From positions 124,001 to 188,000 of the forward strand of contig NZ_VBRY01000005.1 of assembly GCF_005818865.1 (NCBI RefSeq): a stretch of DNA of 64,000 nt, in the 5' to 3' direction. Each line of letters opens with the position of its first letter. Position 1 is the stretch's first letter. Positions 1-7,986 of this stretch are shown here, piece after piece. The translations under genes and the position numbers were made by a program. The notes below the pieces were generated by a model. That model saw only the letters and a list, made by a program, of their open reading frames with translations. It had not been told where the DNA came from and did not search any database. This stretch comes from Mariprofundus erugo. Lineage in GTDB: Bacteria; Pseudomonadota; Zetaproteobacteria; Mariprofundales; Mariprofundaceae.

Positions 1-781
1 CCACCTCAAGCCGGGTCAGCGATGAATCGGCAACAGCACCGGTAATCACACCGTTATGTTCAACCTCGGCAAAATCGCGTACGCGGCGCAGCAGCCGGTT
101 GGCAATACGCGGGGTGCCGCGTGAGCGACAGGCAATTTCCATCGCACCACTGTGATCGGTCTGAATATTGAGCAGGCGGGCTGAACGATCGACGATGCGG
201 GCGAGCTCCTCCCTGGAATAAAACTCCAGCCGTTCGATCACACCGAAGCGGTCACGCAACGGGTTGGTCAGAAGGCCGGCCCGGGTTGTGGCGCCGACCA
301 GCGTGAAGCGGGGGATATCCATCTTGATCGAGCGGGCTGACGGGCCCTGGCCGATGATGATATCGAGCTGAAAATCCTCCATCGCCGGGTAGAGAATCTC
401 TTCTACCTGCGGGCTGAGGCGGTGAATTTCATCTATAAAGAGGACATCACCCTCCTCGATATTGGTGAGCATGGCCGCCAGATCGCCGGCCTTTTCAATC
501 ACCGGTCCCGAGGTGGCACGAATGTGGACGCCCATCTCCATAGCGATAATGTTGGCCAGTGTCGTTTTGCCAAGTCCCGGCGGGCCGTAGAGCAATACAT
601 GATCGAGGGACTCATTGCGCGCCTTTGCCGCGCGGATATAGACGGTCAGGTTGGCACGAATCTTCTCCTGCCCGACATATTCATCGAGCATTTTCGGTCG
701 CAGCGCTGCATCCCAGTTATCACCGTGCCCGCTGGATGCCCCGTCAACGAGGCGCTCGTCATGATCCTGATAATCCATCAT
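1..781 (-). CDS. ruvB: Holliday junction branch migration helicase RuvB (partial, 3' end outside window)
   Basis: Hexameric AAA+ motor that drives branch migration of Holliday junctions with RuvA. About 260 residues are visible of the roughly 340 usual for the family; the C-terminal winged-helix part runs off the window at base 1. The reading frame is open from ATG at 781. Walker A reads GPPGLGKTT near residues 66-74, followed by sensor-type ATSGPV and Walker B FIDEIHRL, then GATTRAGLL, all hallmark RuvB motifs. It begins 2 nt after the ruvA stop, so ruvC-ruvA-ruvB lie in the usual order on one strand. A second ATG directly follows the first (MMDY), so the start could be 3 nt downstream. Confidence 0.97.
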   Translation of the reverse strand, partial: MMDYQDHDERLVDGASSGHGDNWDAALRPKMLDEYVGQEKIRANLTVYIRAAKARNESLDHVLLYGPPGLGKTTLANIIAMEMGVHIRATSGPVIEKAGDLAAMLTNIEEGDVLFIDEIHRLSPQVEEILYPAMEDFQLDIIIGQGPSARSIKMDIPRFTLVGATTRAGLLTNPLRDRFGVIERLEFYSREELARIVDRSARLLNIQTDHSGAMEIACRSRGTPRIANRLLRRVRDFAEVEHNGVITGAVADSSLTRLEV

Positions 782-783
782 AT

Positions 784-1347
784 TCAGGCAATCACCTTCA
801 GTGCGGCACGGAACATGGTTTCAAAATCAGCCGGTTCAATGCGTTTCAGGGCGGCATCGACCTGTGCAGCCTTGTAGCCCAGGTTGATCAGAGCCGAGTG
901 CACCTCTTCAGCCTTGTTGTTGGTGACACCACCTGTTGCCGGGGCGGAGCCCAGTTTACCCTGCAATTCGAGGATCAGGCGCTGGGCCGTTTTTTTGCCT
1001 ATGCCCGGCGTGCGGGCGATGGCCAGGTCATCGGCCTGCTCAATGGCCCGGATCAGATCCTCGCAGCTCATGCCGCTCATCAGGTTCAGGGCCATGCGGG
1101 CACCGATACCGGAGACCGTGGTCAGCTTGCGAAAAATGCCGCGCTCACTGATGTTGCTGAAGCCGAACAGGGTGATCTGATCTTCACGCACATAGGTATG
1201 AATGGAGAGTTCAGTCGCTTCACCCGGGCGCAGCTTGCACAGGGTTTGCAGGCTGACGATGACGTCATAGCCCACGCCACCGGTATCAAGCAGGACGAAT
1301 CCAGCCGGGTCGAGTGCTTTTACAGTACCGGAAAGCCAGCCGATCAA
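784..1347 (-). CDS. ruvA: Holliday junction DNA-binding protein RuvA
   Basis: Tetrameric junction-binding subunit that loads RuvB onto Holliday junctions. It has 187 residues, close to the family norm of about 190-200. The N-terminal OB-fold begins MIGWLSGTV. Two helix-hairpin-helix motifs are visible: [10 protein letters not shown] near residue 79 and [10 protein letters not shown] near 114. The C-terminal three-helix domain that contacts RuvB follows a Gly/Thr-rich linker ([10 protein letters not shown]). It sits between ruvC (65 nt upstream) and ruvB (2 nt downstream), consistent with a ruvCAB operon. Confident by motif and neighbourhood. Confidence 0.97.
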   Translation of the reverse strand: MIGWLSGTVKALDPAGFVLLDTGGVGYDVIVSLQTLCKLRPGEATELSIHTYVREDQITLFGFSNISERGIFRKLTTVSGIGARMALNLMSGMSCEDLIRAIEQADDLAIARTPGIGKKTAQRLILELQGKLGSAPATGGVTNNKAEEVHSALINLGYKAAQVDAALKRIEPADFETMFRAALKVIA

Positions 1348-1411
1348 CGTAGCGCTCCTGTGACATCAGGGTGGTGCCGCGAATCGGCCGGGGTTATGAC
1401 AGAAATGGATG

Positions 1412-1912
1412 TTAACATATTGAACTCACTAATTTTTGCATGGGTGCATGATGCGCATGACAGATTGCCACGGCAAGTGCATCCGCAGCATCTTCTGCCA
1501 GTGGCTCGGGTGGATGAAGCAGCACACGTACCATATGCTGCACCTGCTCCTTTTCCGCTCGTCCGAAACCGACAACGGCCTGCTTGACCATGGTGGGTGA
1601 GTAGGGGCTGACACGTAAATCACACTCGCCGCATGCTGCGATCAGGGCGCCGCGCGCCTGGCCGAGTTTCAGGGCTGAGTTCACATTTTTGGAGACGAAT
1701 ACATCCTCAATGGCAGCTGTTGCCGGCTTGAACTCTCTGATCAGGGATCTGAGGCCGGTAAAAAGCAGGTGCAGGCGGGTATCAAAATCGCCATTGCCAC
1801 AACGAATGACCGTATGGTGGACATGGCGAATACGGTTGCCCTGTACATCAATAATGCCGACTCCCGTTTTCAGCGAGCCCGGATCAACACCGATGATTCT
1901 TACAGGTTTCAT
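1412..1912 (-). CDS. ruvC: Crossover junction endodeoxyribonuclease RuvC
   Basis: Dimeric RNase H-fold nuclease that resolves Holliday junctions. The start is set at ATG 1912 because the protein then begins MKPVRIIGVDPG, as family members do, with 166 residues. The frame is open further upstream to 1999, but those residues look unrelated. The four acidic metal ligands are present: Asp10 (VDPG), Glu69 (AIEDVFVSKN), and Asp141 and Asp144 (EDAADALAVAICH). No strong Shine-Dalgarno precedes 1912 or the upstream ATG at 1942, so the exact start is uncertain. It is the first gene of ruvCAB; no yebC-like gene is upstream. Confidence 0.96.
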   Translation of the reverse strand: MKPVRIIGVDPGSLKTGVGIIDVQGNRIRHVHHTVIRCGNGDFDTRLHLLFTGLRSLIREFKPATAAIEDVFVSKNVNSALKLGQARGALIAACGECDLRVSPYSPTMVKQAVVGFGRAEKEQVQHMVRVLLHPPEPLAEDAADALAVAICHAHHAPMQKLVSSIC

Positions 1913-2228
1913 CAGGAGGTGACCGGCCCGCAGAGACATGAGGATGTGGCTGTGAACATGAAAGAACCCCTTACAGAAAAACGGCCGCAACCATAGCACT
2001 GATGTGACAGGGCGTCATGGTCGGGGGTGCATGGAGGGAAGCGCAATTTGAATGACTGTGTGGCGCTCGTTGATTCATGCGAAAAGCGAAAACGGCGATG
2101 GATTCTTTCCTGCCGGACAGCGAGCAAGTACAGCGGATGTGGCGATCAGCCATGGAACGCAGTGCGGATCAGTAGCTGTATGTATCGGCAGGTGATTTTG
2201 CCGGCGGCGTTGTAAGGCCGCCCGCAGC
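1913..2228. other. Intergenic gap between coq7 and ruvC, no gene recognised
   Basis: About 316 bases separate coq7 (stop at 2229) from ruvC. The only plus-strand candidate is a 25-codon ORF at 2098-2175, which has no recognisable similarity. No tRNA-like arm pattern, clear terminator or convincing promoter was seen. The ruvC promoter is expected here. Confidence 0.4.
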
Positions 2229-2918
2229 TTATACCTTCTCTGCCAGGCGGGTCATCACTTTGGAGGTCAGCTGCATCAGCTGCTTCACCGGTGGCGGCAG
2301 CTCGGCGGCACCCAGCGATTCGGCCAGTTCGGCGTGGCCCTGCTCATCGATCTTCATCTGTTCAACAATGGCGCGGCTGCGCTGGTCATCGGCAGGAAGG
2401 CGGGCCAGGTGGCTGTCGAGATGGCGGACCACCTGATGCTCGGTTTCAGCAAGAAATCCCAGATTCCAGCGATCCCCGGCAATGCCGGCCGTCATACCGA
2501 TGGCGAATGAGCCTGCATACCAGAGCGGATCAAGCATCGACGGGCGCTCTCCCAGCTCGGTCAGGCGGCGTCTGCACCAGTTAAGGTGATCGCTCTCCTC
2601 AATGGAGGCATGGCGAAGTCTGGCGGAAAGTTCCGGGTCGCGGGCGGTCAGGCTTTGCCCCTGATACAGTGCCTGGGCCGCCATCTCGCCGGCATGATTG
2701 ACGCGCATCAGGCCAGCTGCCAGCTGCTTCTGGGCCGGACTCATCTCGGCAACGGGCTTGATAGCGGTTGAATCGCTGACAGGAAGATCGGCGACAGCGG
2801 CGGCCGGAGGATAGGGACGGGAGCTTGGCTGTTCGCAAAAGATATTGTTCAGTGCTCTGTCCACTTCGCCAATCATACGGTCAGCGAGCGTGGGGGTGCG
2901 AAAAGGTTTCTCAGACAT
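2229..2918 (-). CDS. coq7: Demethoxyubiquinone hydroxylase Coq7 family
   Basis: Di-iron monooxygenase that hydroxylates demethoxyubiquinone, the penultimate step of ubiquinone synthesis; a peripheral inner-membrane enzyme. The ferritin-like four-helix bundle shows paired carboxylate/His ligands: RVNHAGEMAAQ, SIEESDHLNW, AETEHQVVRHL and DEQGHAELAE. An upstream in-frame ATG at 2963 exists, but ATG 2918 has GGAGG 8 nt ahead and gives MSEKPFRTP, 229 residues, typical length. The first 70 or so residues are low-similarity linker. It appears monocistronic. Family assignment is firm; the in vivo substrate is inferred. Confidence 0.93.
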   Translation of the reverse strand: MSEKPFRTPTLADRMIGEVDRALNNIFCEQPSSRPYPPAAAVADLPVSDSTAIKPVAEMSPAQKQLAAGLMRVNHAGEMAAQALYQGQSLTARDPELSARLRHASIEESDHLNWCRRRLTELGERPSMLDPLWYAGSFAIGMTAGIAGDRWNLGFLAETEHQVVRHLDSHLARLPADDQRSRAIVEQMKIDEQGHAELAESLGAAELPPPVKQLMQLTSKVMTRLAEKV

Positions 2919-2981
2919 ATCGTGATCCTCCGATGGCTTAATTTTTACCTGAATCGGCGGCATTGCAAGTTTTCACAGCCT

Positions 2982-3016
2982 GTTTCCACAGAAGCTGTGG
3001 ATAACTGTGTGGATGA
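2982..3016. promoter_or_regulatory. Cluster of DnaA-box-like 9-mers
   Basis: Three 9-mers resembling the DnaA box TTATCCACA lie within 35 bp: GTTTCCACA at 2982-2990 (one mismatch to the relaxed consensus), a perfect TGTGGATAA (reverse complement) at 2996-3004, and TGTGGATGA at 3008-3016 (one mismatch). The first two also form a small hairpin, CCACAG-AAG-CTGTGG. An AT-rich stretch follows at about 3070-3130. DnaA binding is inference; chance occurrence is possible. Confidence 0.35.
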
Positions 3017-3181
3017 AGTGCCGTATTTCTTTGCTGATAAGGGATTCGAGGTGGGGGGAGGGTGATTGCCTGTTTATTGTGCAATAAAAATAGATCAAAT
3101 AAAACAAAGTGATATGAAATGTAATGCATGTATCAGGTGAGATTTTTCGTGGATGTGGTTGAAACCGGCTGCGACGACCGA

Positions 3182-4465
3182 TCAGATCGGCAGTCGGTGA
3201 ACAGATGTGCCGTTTATATATGCTGCCGCCGCCTGTTCACCGCGACGAATGGCTGCCTCAATCGTTGCCGGCAACTGACCCGGGAGAGGACGCTCGCTTG
3301 CATCAATGATGCAGGCGGGTAGCTGACGGGGGGCTTTGGCCGGGCGCACGAGGGTGGTCGCGCGCTGTTCACGCACGACACGGCTGTGTACGAGTTCCGG
3401 CAGTTTCGGCAGTGAGCAGAGCCTGGCCAGTTCATGCCGGCAGCGCATCACCAGTGCAGGGTGATCATGCGACTCATGATCGGCACTGATGACGGCGCAT
3501 AGGTGTTGTCCGGGCAGGCTGTGATGCCATTGGCGCGATATATCGAAATACCATTGGCCGGTGCCGCCGATACAACCGACAAGCGGAGCGGGCATGGAAA
3601 CAGGTTCATCCAGCCAGAGATGGATGTTGGTGATGGCACGTGTCTCTGTGCTGGCCGGTTGCTTGAGTAGCCTGTCGGCTGCATGGGCGGGAAGCGCCAG
3701 AATCGCTGCATCAAAGCGGTGATCATCGAGCACAGCCTTGCCATGCTGCACCTCAAGCTGGCGTACCCGGTGGCCGGTGTGGATGCGAACGGCAAGAGAA
3801 GATGCTTTGTTCAGCAGTGGCTCAATCAGGGTGGTTTGCAGGGGGCCGTTAAACCAGCCAAGGCAGGCATCGCGGCGGCTGGCGAAGCTTTCCTGCAAGA
3901 CACGTTTGAACGAGTGCGGGCAAGCTGTGTCCATCGCCTCATTCATGGCGCCGAGGCACAGGGGTTCAAGCATGTCGCGGACAAGCTCGGCCGGGATACG
4001 CAGGGATTGCAGCCATTCCCTGACATGATCCGCAAGCGGGGGCGCTTTGCGTTGCAGTGCGATGGCCATGCGCAGCATGGCTGTGGCGGAATGCAGGCTG
4101 TGACCGGGAAGGGTGGCTGCGGCTTGCAGGATGGCCAGTGGAAAGGGGAGGAGAGCCGCTGGCTGAAAGCAAAAGTGGCCACGTGGCTGATCCCATAATG
4201 GCAGCGAGAGTGATGGTTGCCAGTGCAGGTGGTGATCGGCGGCGCAGTCCTGCAGCAATGTACGGGTTGCACGATAGGCACCGATCAGCAGGTGCGGGCC
4301 ATTATCGCACAGCTGCTGCATGGTCGGCTCAAAAAATGATCGGGTACGTCCGCCGGCAGCAGGGGCTGCTTCAAACAGTGTCACCTCGTGCCCGGCCTCG
4401 GCCAGACGGATGGCAGCAGTTAAACCGGTGAGGCCGCCTCCGATGATGGCGATGCGGGATGGCAC
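3182..4465 (-). CDS. hpnE: Squalene-associated FAD-dependent desaturase HpnE
   Basis: Flavoprotein of the phytoene-desaturase-like amine oxidase superfamily that reduces hydroxysqualene to squalene, the last step of the three-enzyme bacterial squalene route. The N-terminal dinucleotide-binding fold reads RIAIIGGGLTGLTAAIRLAEAGHEV, followed by a GGR motif (AAGGRTRSFF). GTG at 4465 places the fold at the extreme N-terminus (427 residues) and leaves 5 nt to the hpnD stop. An ATG at 4516 would overlap hpnD by 46 nt. Neither start has a strong ribosome site. Its position directly after hpnC and hpnD supports the specific assignment over a general carotenoid desaturase. Confidence 0.9.
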   Translation of the reverse strand: MPSRIAIIGGGLTGLTAAIRLAEAGHEVTLFEAAPAAGGRTRSFFEPTMQQLCDNGPHLLIGAYRATRTLLQDCAADHHLHWQPSLSLPLWDQPRGHFCFQPAALLPFPLAILQAAATLPGHSLHSATAMLRMAIALQRKAPPLADHVREWLQSLRIPAELVRDMLEPLCLGAMNEAMDTACPHSFKRVLQESFASRRDACLGWFNGPLQTTLIEPLLNKASSLAVRIHTGHRVRQLEVQHGKAVLDDHRFDAAILALPAHAADRLLKQPASTETRAITNIHLWLDEPVSMPAPLVGCIGGTGQWYFDISRQWHHSLPGQHLCAVISADHESHDHPALVMRCRHELARLCSLPKLPELVHSRVVREQRATTLVRPAKAPRQLPACIIDASERPLPGQLPATIEAAIRRGEQAAAAYINGTSVHRLPI

Positions 4466-4470
4466 CGGTA

Positions 4471-5346
4471 TCAGAATTCCAGACGAATCGGGCGTTGCCG
4501 CTTGCAGGCCTTGCATTCATAACGCCAGGCACGCCAGGCAATCCACATCTTGCGTAAGGGCAGGATGCGGACCGGTGTGCTCCATACATCAAAGCCGATG
4601 GCGCGCAGCTGGCGCAGATAGGCATAATAGATTGTGGCCATCACGATCGACGGGCGCAGGCTCTCCCTGTCTTTGGGGGGCAGCATGGCCACTGCATCAC
4701 GGAAGGCATTTTCCGCCTTGTCGCCATACTCCTGCAGCAGCTTCTGCATGGATTCATCCACGGTTCCGGTTTTGAATGCCTGATCACTCACCTGATACCG
4801 GCTGCGTACCTCTTGCGGGATATAGATGCGGCCAATGGCAGCATCCTCGGCCAGATCACGCAGGATATTGGTCAGCTGCAATGCCTCTCCCAGCCGGGTG
4901 GCAAAGTCGCGACTTTTGCGTTCGCTATAGCCGAATACCTCGATGGAGAGCAGACCGACGACGCCGGCTACACGGTAGATATACAGCGATAAATCCGATT
5001 GCTTGATGAATGGTCTGGCCATGATATCGGTTTGCATGCCATCGAGAATCTCCAGCAGCAACTCCTCATTGATGGGGAAATGGCCGGCACACCATAACAG
5101 CTCATGGCCGACAGGGTGGCTTGCCTGACCGGCAAACGTCCGCGCCAGCTCCTCACGCCAGAAGTTCAGCTTGGTCAGGGCAACCTGCTGATCACTGACT
5201 TCATCGGCAATATCGTCAACCTCACGACAGAATGCATACAAGGCCATCATGGCGCGCCGTTTTTCTTCCGGCAGGAAAAGAAATGCATAAAAGAATGAGG
5301 AGCCGGAGCCTCTGGTTTTGTCCCGGCAGTAGGCTTCAGGGGTCAT
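4471..5346 (-). CDS. hpnD: Presqualene diphosphate synthase HpnD
   Basis: Trans-isoprenyl diphosphate synthase family enzyme (squalene/phytoene synthase fold) that condenses two farnesyl diphosphates to presqualene diphosphate. Both Asp-rich metal motifs are visible: REVDDIADEV near residue 42 and NILRDLAEDAAIGRIYIP near 160. It has 291 residues, near the family norm of about 280. Its start overlaps the hpnC stop by 4 nt (ATGA), indicating translational coupling, and hpnE follows. HpnC and HpnD are sister paralogues; the assignment of which is which rests on gene order and on the better match of this one to HpnD-type phytoene synthases. Confidence 0.92.
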   Translation of the reverse strand: MTPEAYCRDKTRGSGSSFFYAFLFLPEEKRRAMMALYAFCREVDDIADEVSDQQVALTKLNFWREELARTFAGQASHPVGHELLWCAGHFPINEELLLEILDGMQTDIMARPFIKQSDLSLYIYRVAGVVGLLSIEVFGYSERKSRDFATRLGEALQLTNILRDLAEDAAIGRIYIPQEVRSRYQVSDQAFKTGTVDESMQKLLQEYGDKAENAFRDAVAMLPPKDRESLRPSIVMATIYYAYLRQLRAIGFDVWSTPVRILPLRKMWIAWRAWRYECKACKRQRPIRLEF

Positions 5347-6251
5347 GTGCGGTTCCTGTGAATGGCGCGTAAAGGGAAAAGTGTGTCGATCAGTGTGCCT
5401 GCGGCCAGTTTGAACCAGTCGGCGCGGCTGAGGGTGAGTCGTTGATGCAGCGGGTCTTCCAGCTGGCCAAGGCGATCAAGCAGGGTAAAACCGGCGCGCA
5501 ATGTGGCGGCAATCTGGAAGCGGAGCCTTAACGGCAGCAGCGGCAACAGCGGAACACCTTCGCCGAGAATGTCACGGGTGACGTCGATGGCATGCAGAAA
5601 TACCGGGCGAAACTGCTGAGAGGAGATCTCCCCGGCAAGCAGTTGTCGTGCTTCAAACTGGTAAGGTGATAACCACTCTTCCGGGATATAGCAGCGGCCT
5701 CTTGGCAGATCGATACTGAGATCCTGCCAGAAGTTGATCAGTTGCAGGGCTGTACAAATCCGGTCCGAATAGTGTTTTGCCTCGGTGCTGTGAATATCAT
5801 GCAGGGCCAGCATCAGCCGTCCGACCGGGTTGGCGGAATGGCGGCAGTAAAAGAGCAGCTCGCTGATACTGGCGTATGCATAGAGGGTGACATCCATGCG
5901 GAAGGCAATCAGCAGGTTATACAGCTCCTCCACGGGCAACTGATGCGAACGGATGGCATCAGCAAGGGCCGTAAAGATCGGCTGGTCAACCGGCTGACTC
6001 TTTTCGGCTCGCTCAAGCAGGGTTTCCCATGCATCCAGCTGTTTCAGCCGGGTTTTTGCCGAGAGATCTCCCTCATCGGCAAGGTCGTCGGCATGACGTG
6101 CAAATGCATAGATTGCGGCAACAGCCGGGCGTACATCAGCCTTGATCAGATGCGAGGCTGTCGGGAAATTTTCATAGTGTTGTCGTGCGATTGCCATGCA
6201 TTGCTGATATGCTTCTGCTAATTGCATGGAATCTGTAGCTGTGGCCTGCAT
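5343..6251 (-). CDS. hpnC: Squalene synthase HpnC (hydroxysqualene-forming)
   Basis: Paralogue of HpnD that rearranges presqualene diphosphate to hydroxysqualene. First Asp-rich motif: ARHADDLADEG. Second: QLINFWQDLSIDLPRGRCYIP. The frame is open to 6308, but residues before about 6251 look unlike the family; ATG 6251 (MQATATDS) or ATG 6227 (MQLAEAYQQC) are the plausible starts, and no strong ribosome site decides between them. It is first in the hpnC-hpnD-hpnE operon and divergent from thiO. No squalene-hopene cyclase is in the window, so the end product (hopanoids or other) cannot be read here. Confidence 0.9.
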   Translation of the reverse strand: MQATATDSMQLAEAYQQCMAIARQHYENFPTASHLIKADVRPAVAAIYAFARHADDLADEGDLSAKTRLKQLDAWETLLERAEKSQPVDQPIFTALADAIRSHQLPVEELYNLLIAFRMDVTLYAYASISELLFYCRHSANPVGRLMLALHDIHSTEAKHYSDRICTALQLINFWQDLSIDLPRGRCYIPEEWLSPYQFEARQLLAGEISSQQFRPVFLHAIDVTRDILGEGVPLLPLLPLRLRFQIAATLRAGFTLLDRLGQLEDPLHQRLTLSRADWFKLAAGTLIDTLFPLRAIHRNRT

Positions 6252-6523
6252 GGCGGCATGGTGGCGACATAGGATGGCCGGTGCAAGCCGGATCAGGTGT
6301 TGTTGCAACCGGATGGCTCAATTCGCTGCCATTCCGGGTGGTTGTCGGGGGCCGGTTTTGTCCGGGAGGATGCTGATTGGTTGCCATTCGGGCAAAAGTC
6401 AGCCACAAAGGTCAAGTATCCAATTCGGCCTGATTGTGGTGAGCTGTTCATGGCCCGCTCGGAAGCGCCGGGTGAATCAGCGCATTCCCAGGCAATTGTT
6501 GCAAGGTGGTCCAGGAGGGAGAT

Positions 6524-7681
6524 GTGAGTCAGACAGGGGCAGGAATGCGTGTAGCTGTGATCGGCGGAGGGGTGGTTGGTTGTCTGACGGCCCTGTATCT
6601 GCACCGTTTGGGAGCAAAACCGGTGGTCATCGAGCGGGGGCGGACAGGGCAGGAGTCCTCATGGGCGGGTGCCGGTATTCTCTGTCCGATTCATCCGTGG
6701 CTTTACCCGGACAGTCTGAGCCATTTTGTTGATTACAGTCTCAATCTTTATCCGGCGCTCAATCGTGATCTTTATCATCTGACCGGCATGTCGATTCAGT
6801 GGCGGAAGTCAGGCCTGATGATTCCGCTGTTCTCCGATGATCGGGTCAATCATCAGGCGCAGGCCATCGCCTGGTCGCAGCAATTCGGCTGGCAGCTGGA
6901 TCTTCTCAACCGGCAACAGGCAGTTGATGCTGAACCGACGCTTTCACCCGAAGTGGACGGGGCACTGCTGTGGCCGGAGGTCGGGCAGGTGCGCAATCCG
7001 CGTTTGCTGCAGGCGGCCCGTAAGGCGCTGGAGCTCAGTGGCGTCGAGATTCGTGAGATGTGCGAAGTGACGAGCCTGCTGGAAGCCGGTGGCAGGGCGA
7101 CTGGCCTGATGCTGGCCGATGGTTCGTCGATTGAGGCGGATGCGGTGTTGCTTGCTGCCGGCAGCTGGAGCGGGGAGCTGGCCGAACAGTGGGGCATCTC
7201 ATTGCCGGTAGAACCAGTGAAGGGGCAGATTGTGTTGCTTAAGGATACCCCGGGCAAACTGGCTCATATCGTCAAACATGATGATGCCTACCTGGTGCCG
7301 CGTGTGGATGGCCATATTCTGATAGGTGCAAGCATGGAGAGGGTCGGCTTTTCCAAGGGGAATACCGAACCTGTCGTCAACCGCCTGCTTGAAGCGACCT
7401 GGCGGATGGCCCCCGGGTTGAAGGATGCGGAGATTGTTGAGCAGTGGATGGGCTTCCGGCCGGGAACGCCTGACGGACTGCCATATCTGGGACCGGTGAA
7501 CGGGCGCCCCGGCTTGTGGGTGGCGACCGGCCACTATCGCAACGGGGTGGTACTTGCGCCGGGTACCGCCGAGTTGATGAGCCGCTGGATGATGGGGGAG
7601 GAGCCGGCCGTGGATGTCACCGGCTTCCGCATTGACCGGCCGGTGTACGAGTCTGCCGCCGTCGGATTCCCCGATCGCTGA
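6524..7681 (+). CDS. thiO: Glycine oxidase ThiO (FAD-dependent)
   Basis: FAD enzyme of the D-amino acid oxidase family that oxidises glycine to iminoglycine for the thiazole ring of thiamine. It has the N-terminal GxGxxG fold (VAVIGGGVVGCLTALYL), the SSWAGAGIL flavin loop and the C-terminal signature HYRNGVVLAPGTAELM typical of ThiO. GTG at 6524 is chosen because AGGAGG lies 5 nt upstream; ATG 6545 (MRVAVIGGG) is the alternative, with a weaker GGGG-type site. It stands alone on the plus strand, divergent from hpnC; no other thi genes are nearby. A related D-amino acid dehydrogenase is possible but less likely. Confidence 0.87.
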   Translation: MSQTGAGMRVAVIGGGVVGCLTALYLHRLGAKPVVIERGRTGQESSWAGAGILCPIHPWLYPDSLSHFVDYSLNLYPALNRDLYHLTGMSIQWRKSGLMIPLFSDDRVNHQAQAIAWSQQFGWQLDLLNRQQAVDAEPTLSPEVDGALLWPEVGQVRNPRLLQAARKALELSGVEIREMCEVTSLLEAGGRATGLMLADGSSIEADAVLLAAGSWSGELAEQWGISLPVEPVKGQIVLLKDTPGKLAHIVKHDDAYLVPRVDGHILIGASMERVGFSKGNTEPVVNRLLEATWRMAPGLKDAEIVEQWMGFRPGTPDGLPYLGPVNGRPGLWVATGHYRNGVVLAPGTAELMSRWMMGEEPAVDVTGFRIDRPVYESAAVGFPDR

Positions 7682-7985
7682 GGTAGCTCTTTCCTTCGGG
7701 TTACCGCTTCGGTACCGTACTTTGGGTATTTTTTTGCATCCGCATGCGTGCAAAAGAGTGATTACAAATCATAAGATAGCCACTCATGTCATCCATTTGG
7801 ATGGCTTGCAAAATATTCCCATTCCCTAGAATGACGCGTTGCTCCCGGATGATTCGGAGCATGGGAGTGGAGTGATTGATGGGATTTCAGGGGATGGCTG
7901 TTGAGCTGCAGCAGGTCAGCAGCGGGAGCCAGTATCCTGAAGATATACGTATGACCGTTCTGTCTGTACAGGCAGGTGCGTTTTG
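7682..7985. other. Intergenic region after thiO
   Basis: About 300 bases from the thiO stop to the duplicated membrane protein. The AT-rich first half (7720-7830) may hold a promoter for the accessory genes. The second half contains the 35-codon ORF described separately. No terminator hairpin or RNA gene was recognised. Confidence 0.4.
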
Positions 7986-7986
7986 A
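7879..7986 (+). CDS. Possible 35-residue leader peptide ahead of membrane protein
   Basis: Short ORF starting ATG 7879, beginning MGFQGMAVELQQ and ending VQAGAF. A GGAG lies about 7 nt ahead. Its TGA stop overlaps the ATG of the next gene (TGATG), an arrangement used for translational coupling. No similarity is recognised, and an ORF of this length can occur by chance, so this is a weak call. Confidence 0.25.
   Translation: MGFQGMAVELQQVSSGSQYPEDIRMTVLSVQAGAF

Noticed and set aside
559-1587. 342-codon plus-strand ORF opposite ruvA
   Set aside because: Antisense shadow of a well-supported gene with no recognisable domain.
2098-2175. 25-residue ORF (MDSFLPDSEQVQRMW...) in the ruvC-coq7 gap
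   Set aside because: Short, no similarity, no clear ribosome site; stop readthrough would be needed to lengthen it.
3182-6251. Carotenoid (phytoene) synthesis operon
   Set aside because: Two squalene/phytoene-synthase paralogues plus one desaturase-like gene in this order is the hpnCDE pattern, not crtB/crtI, which would have a single synthase.
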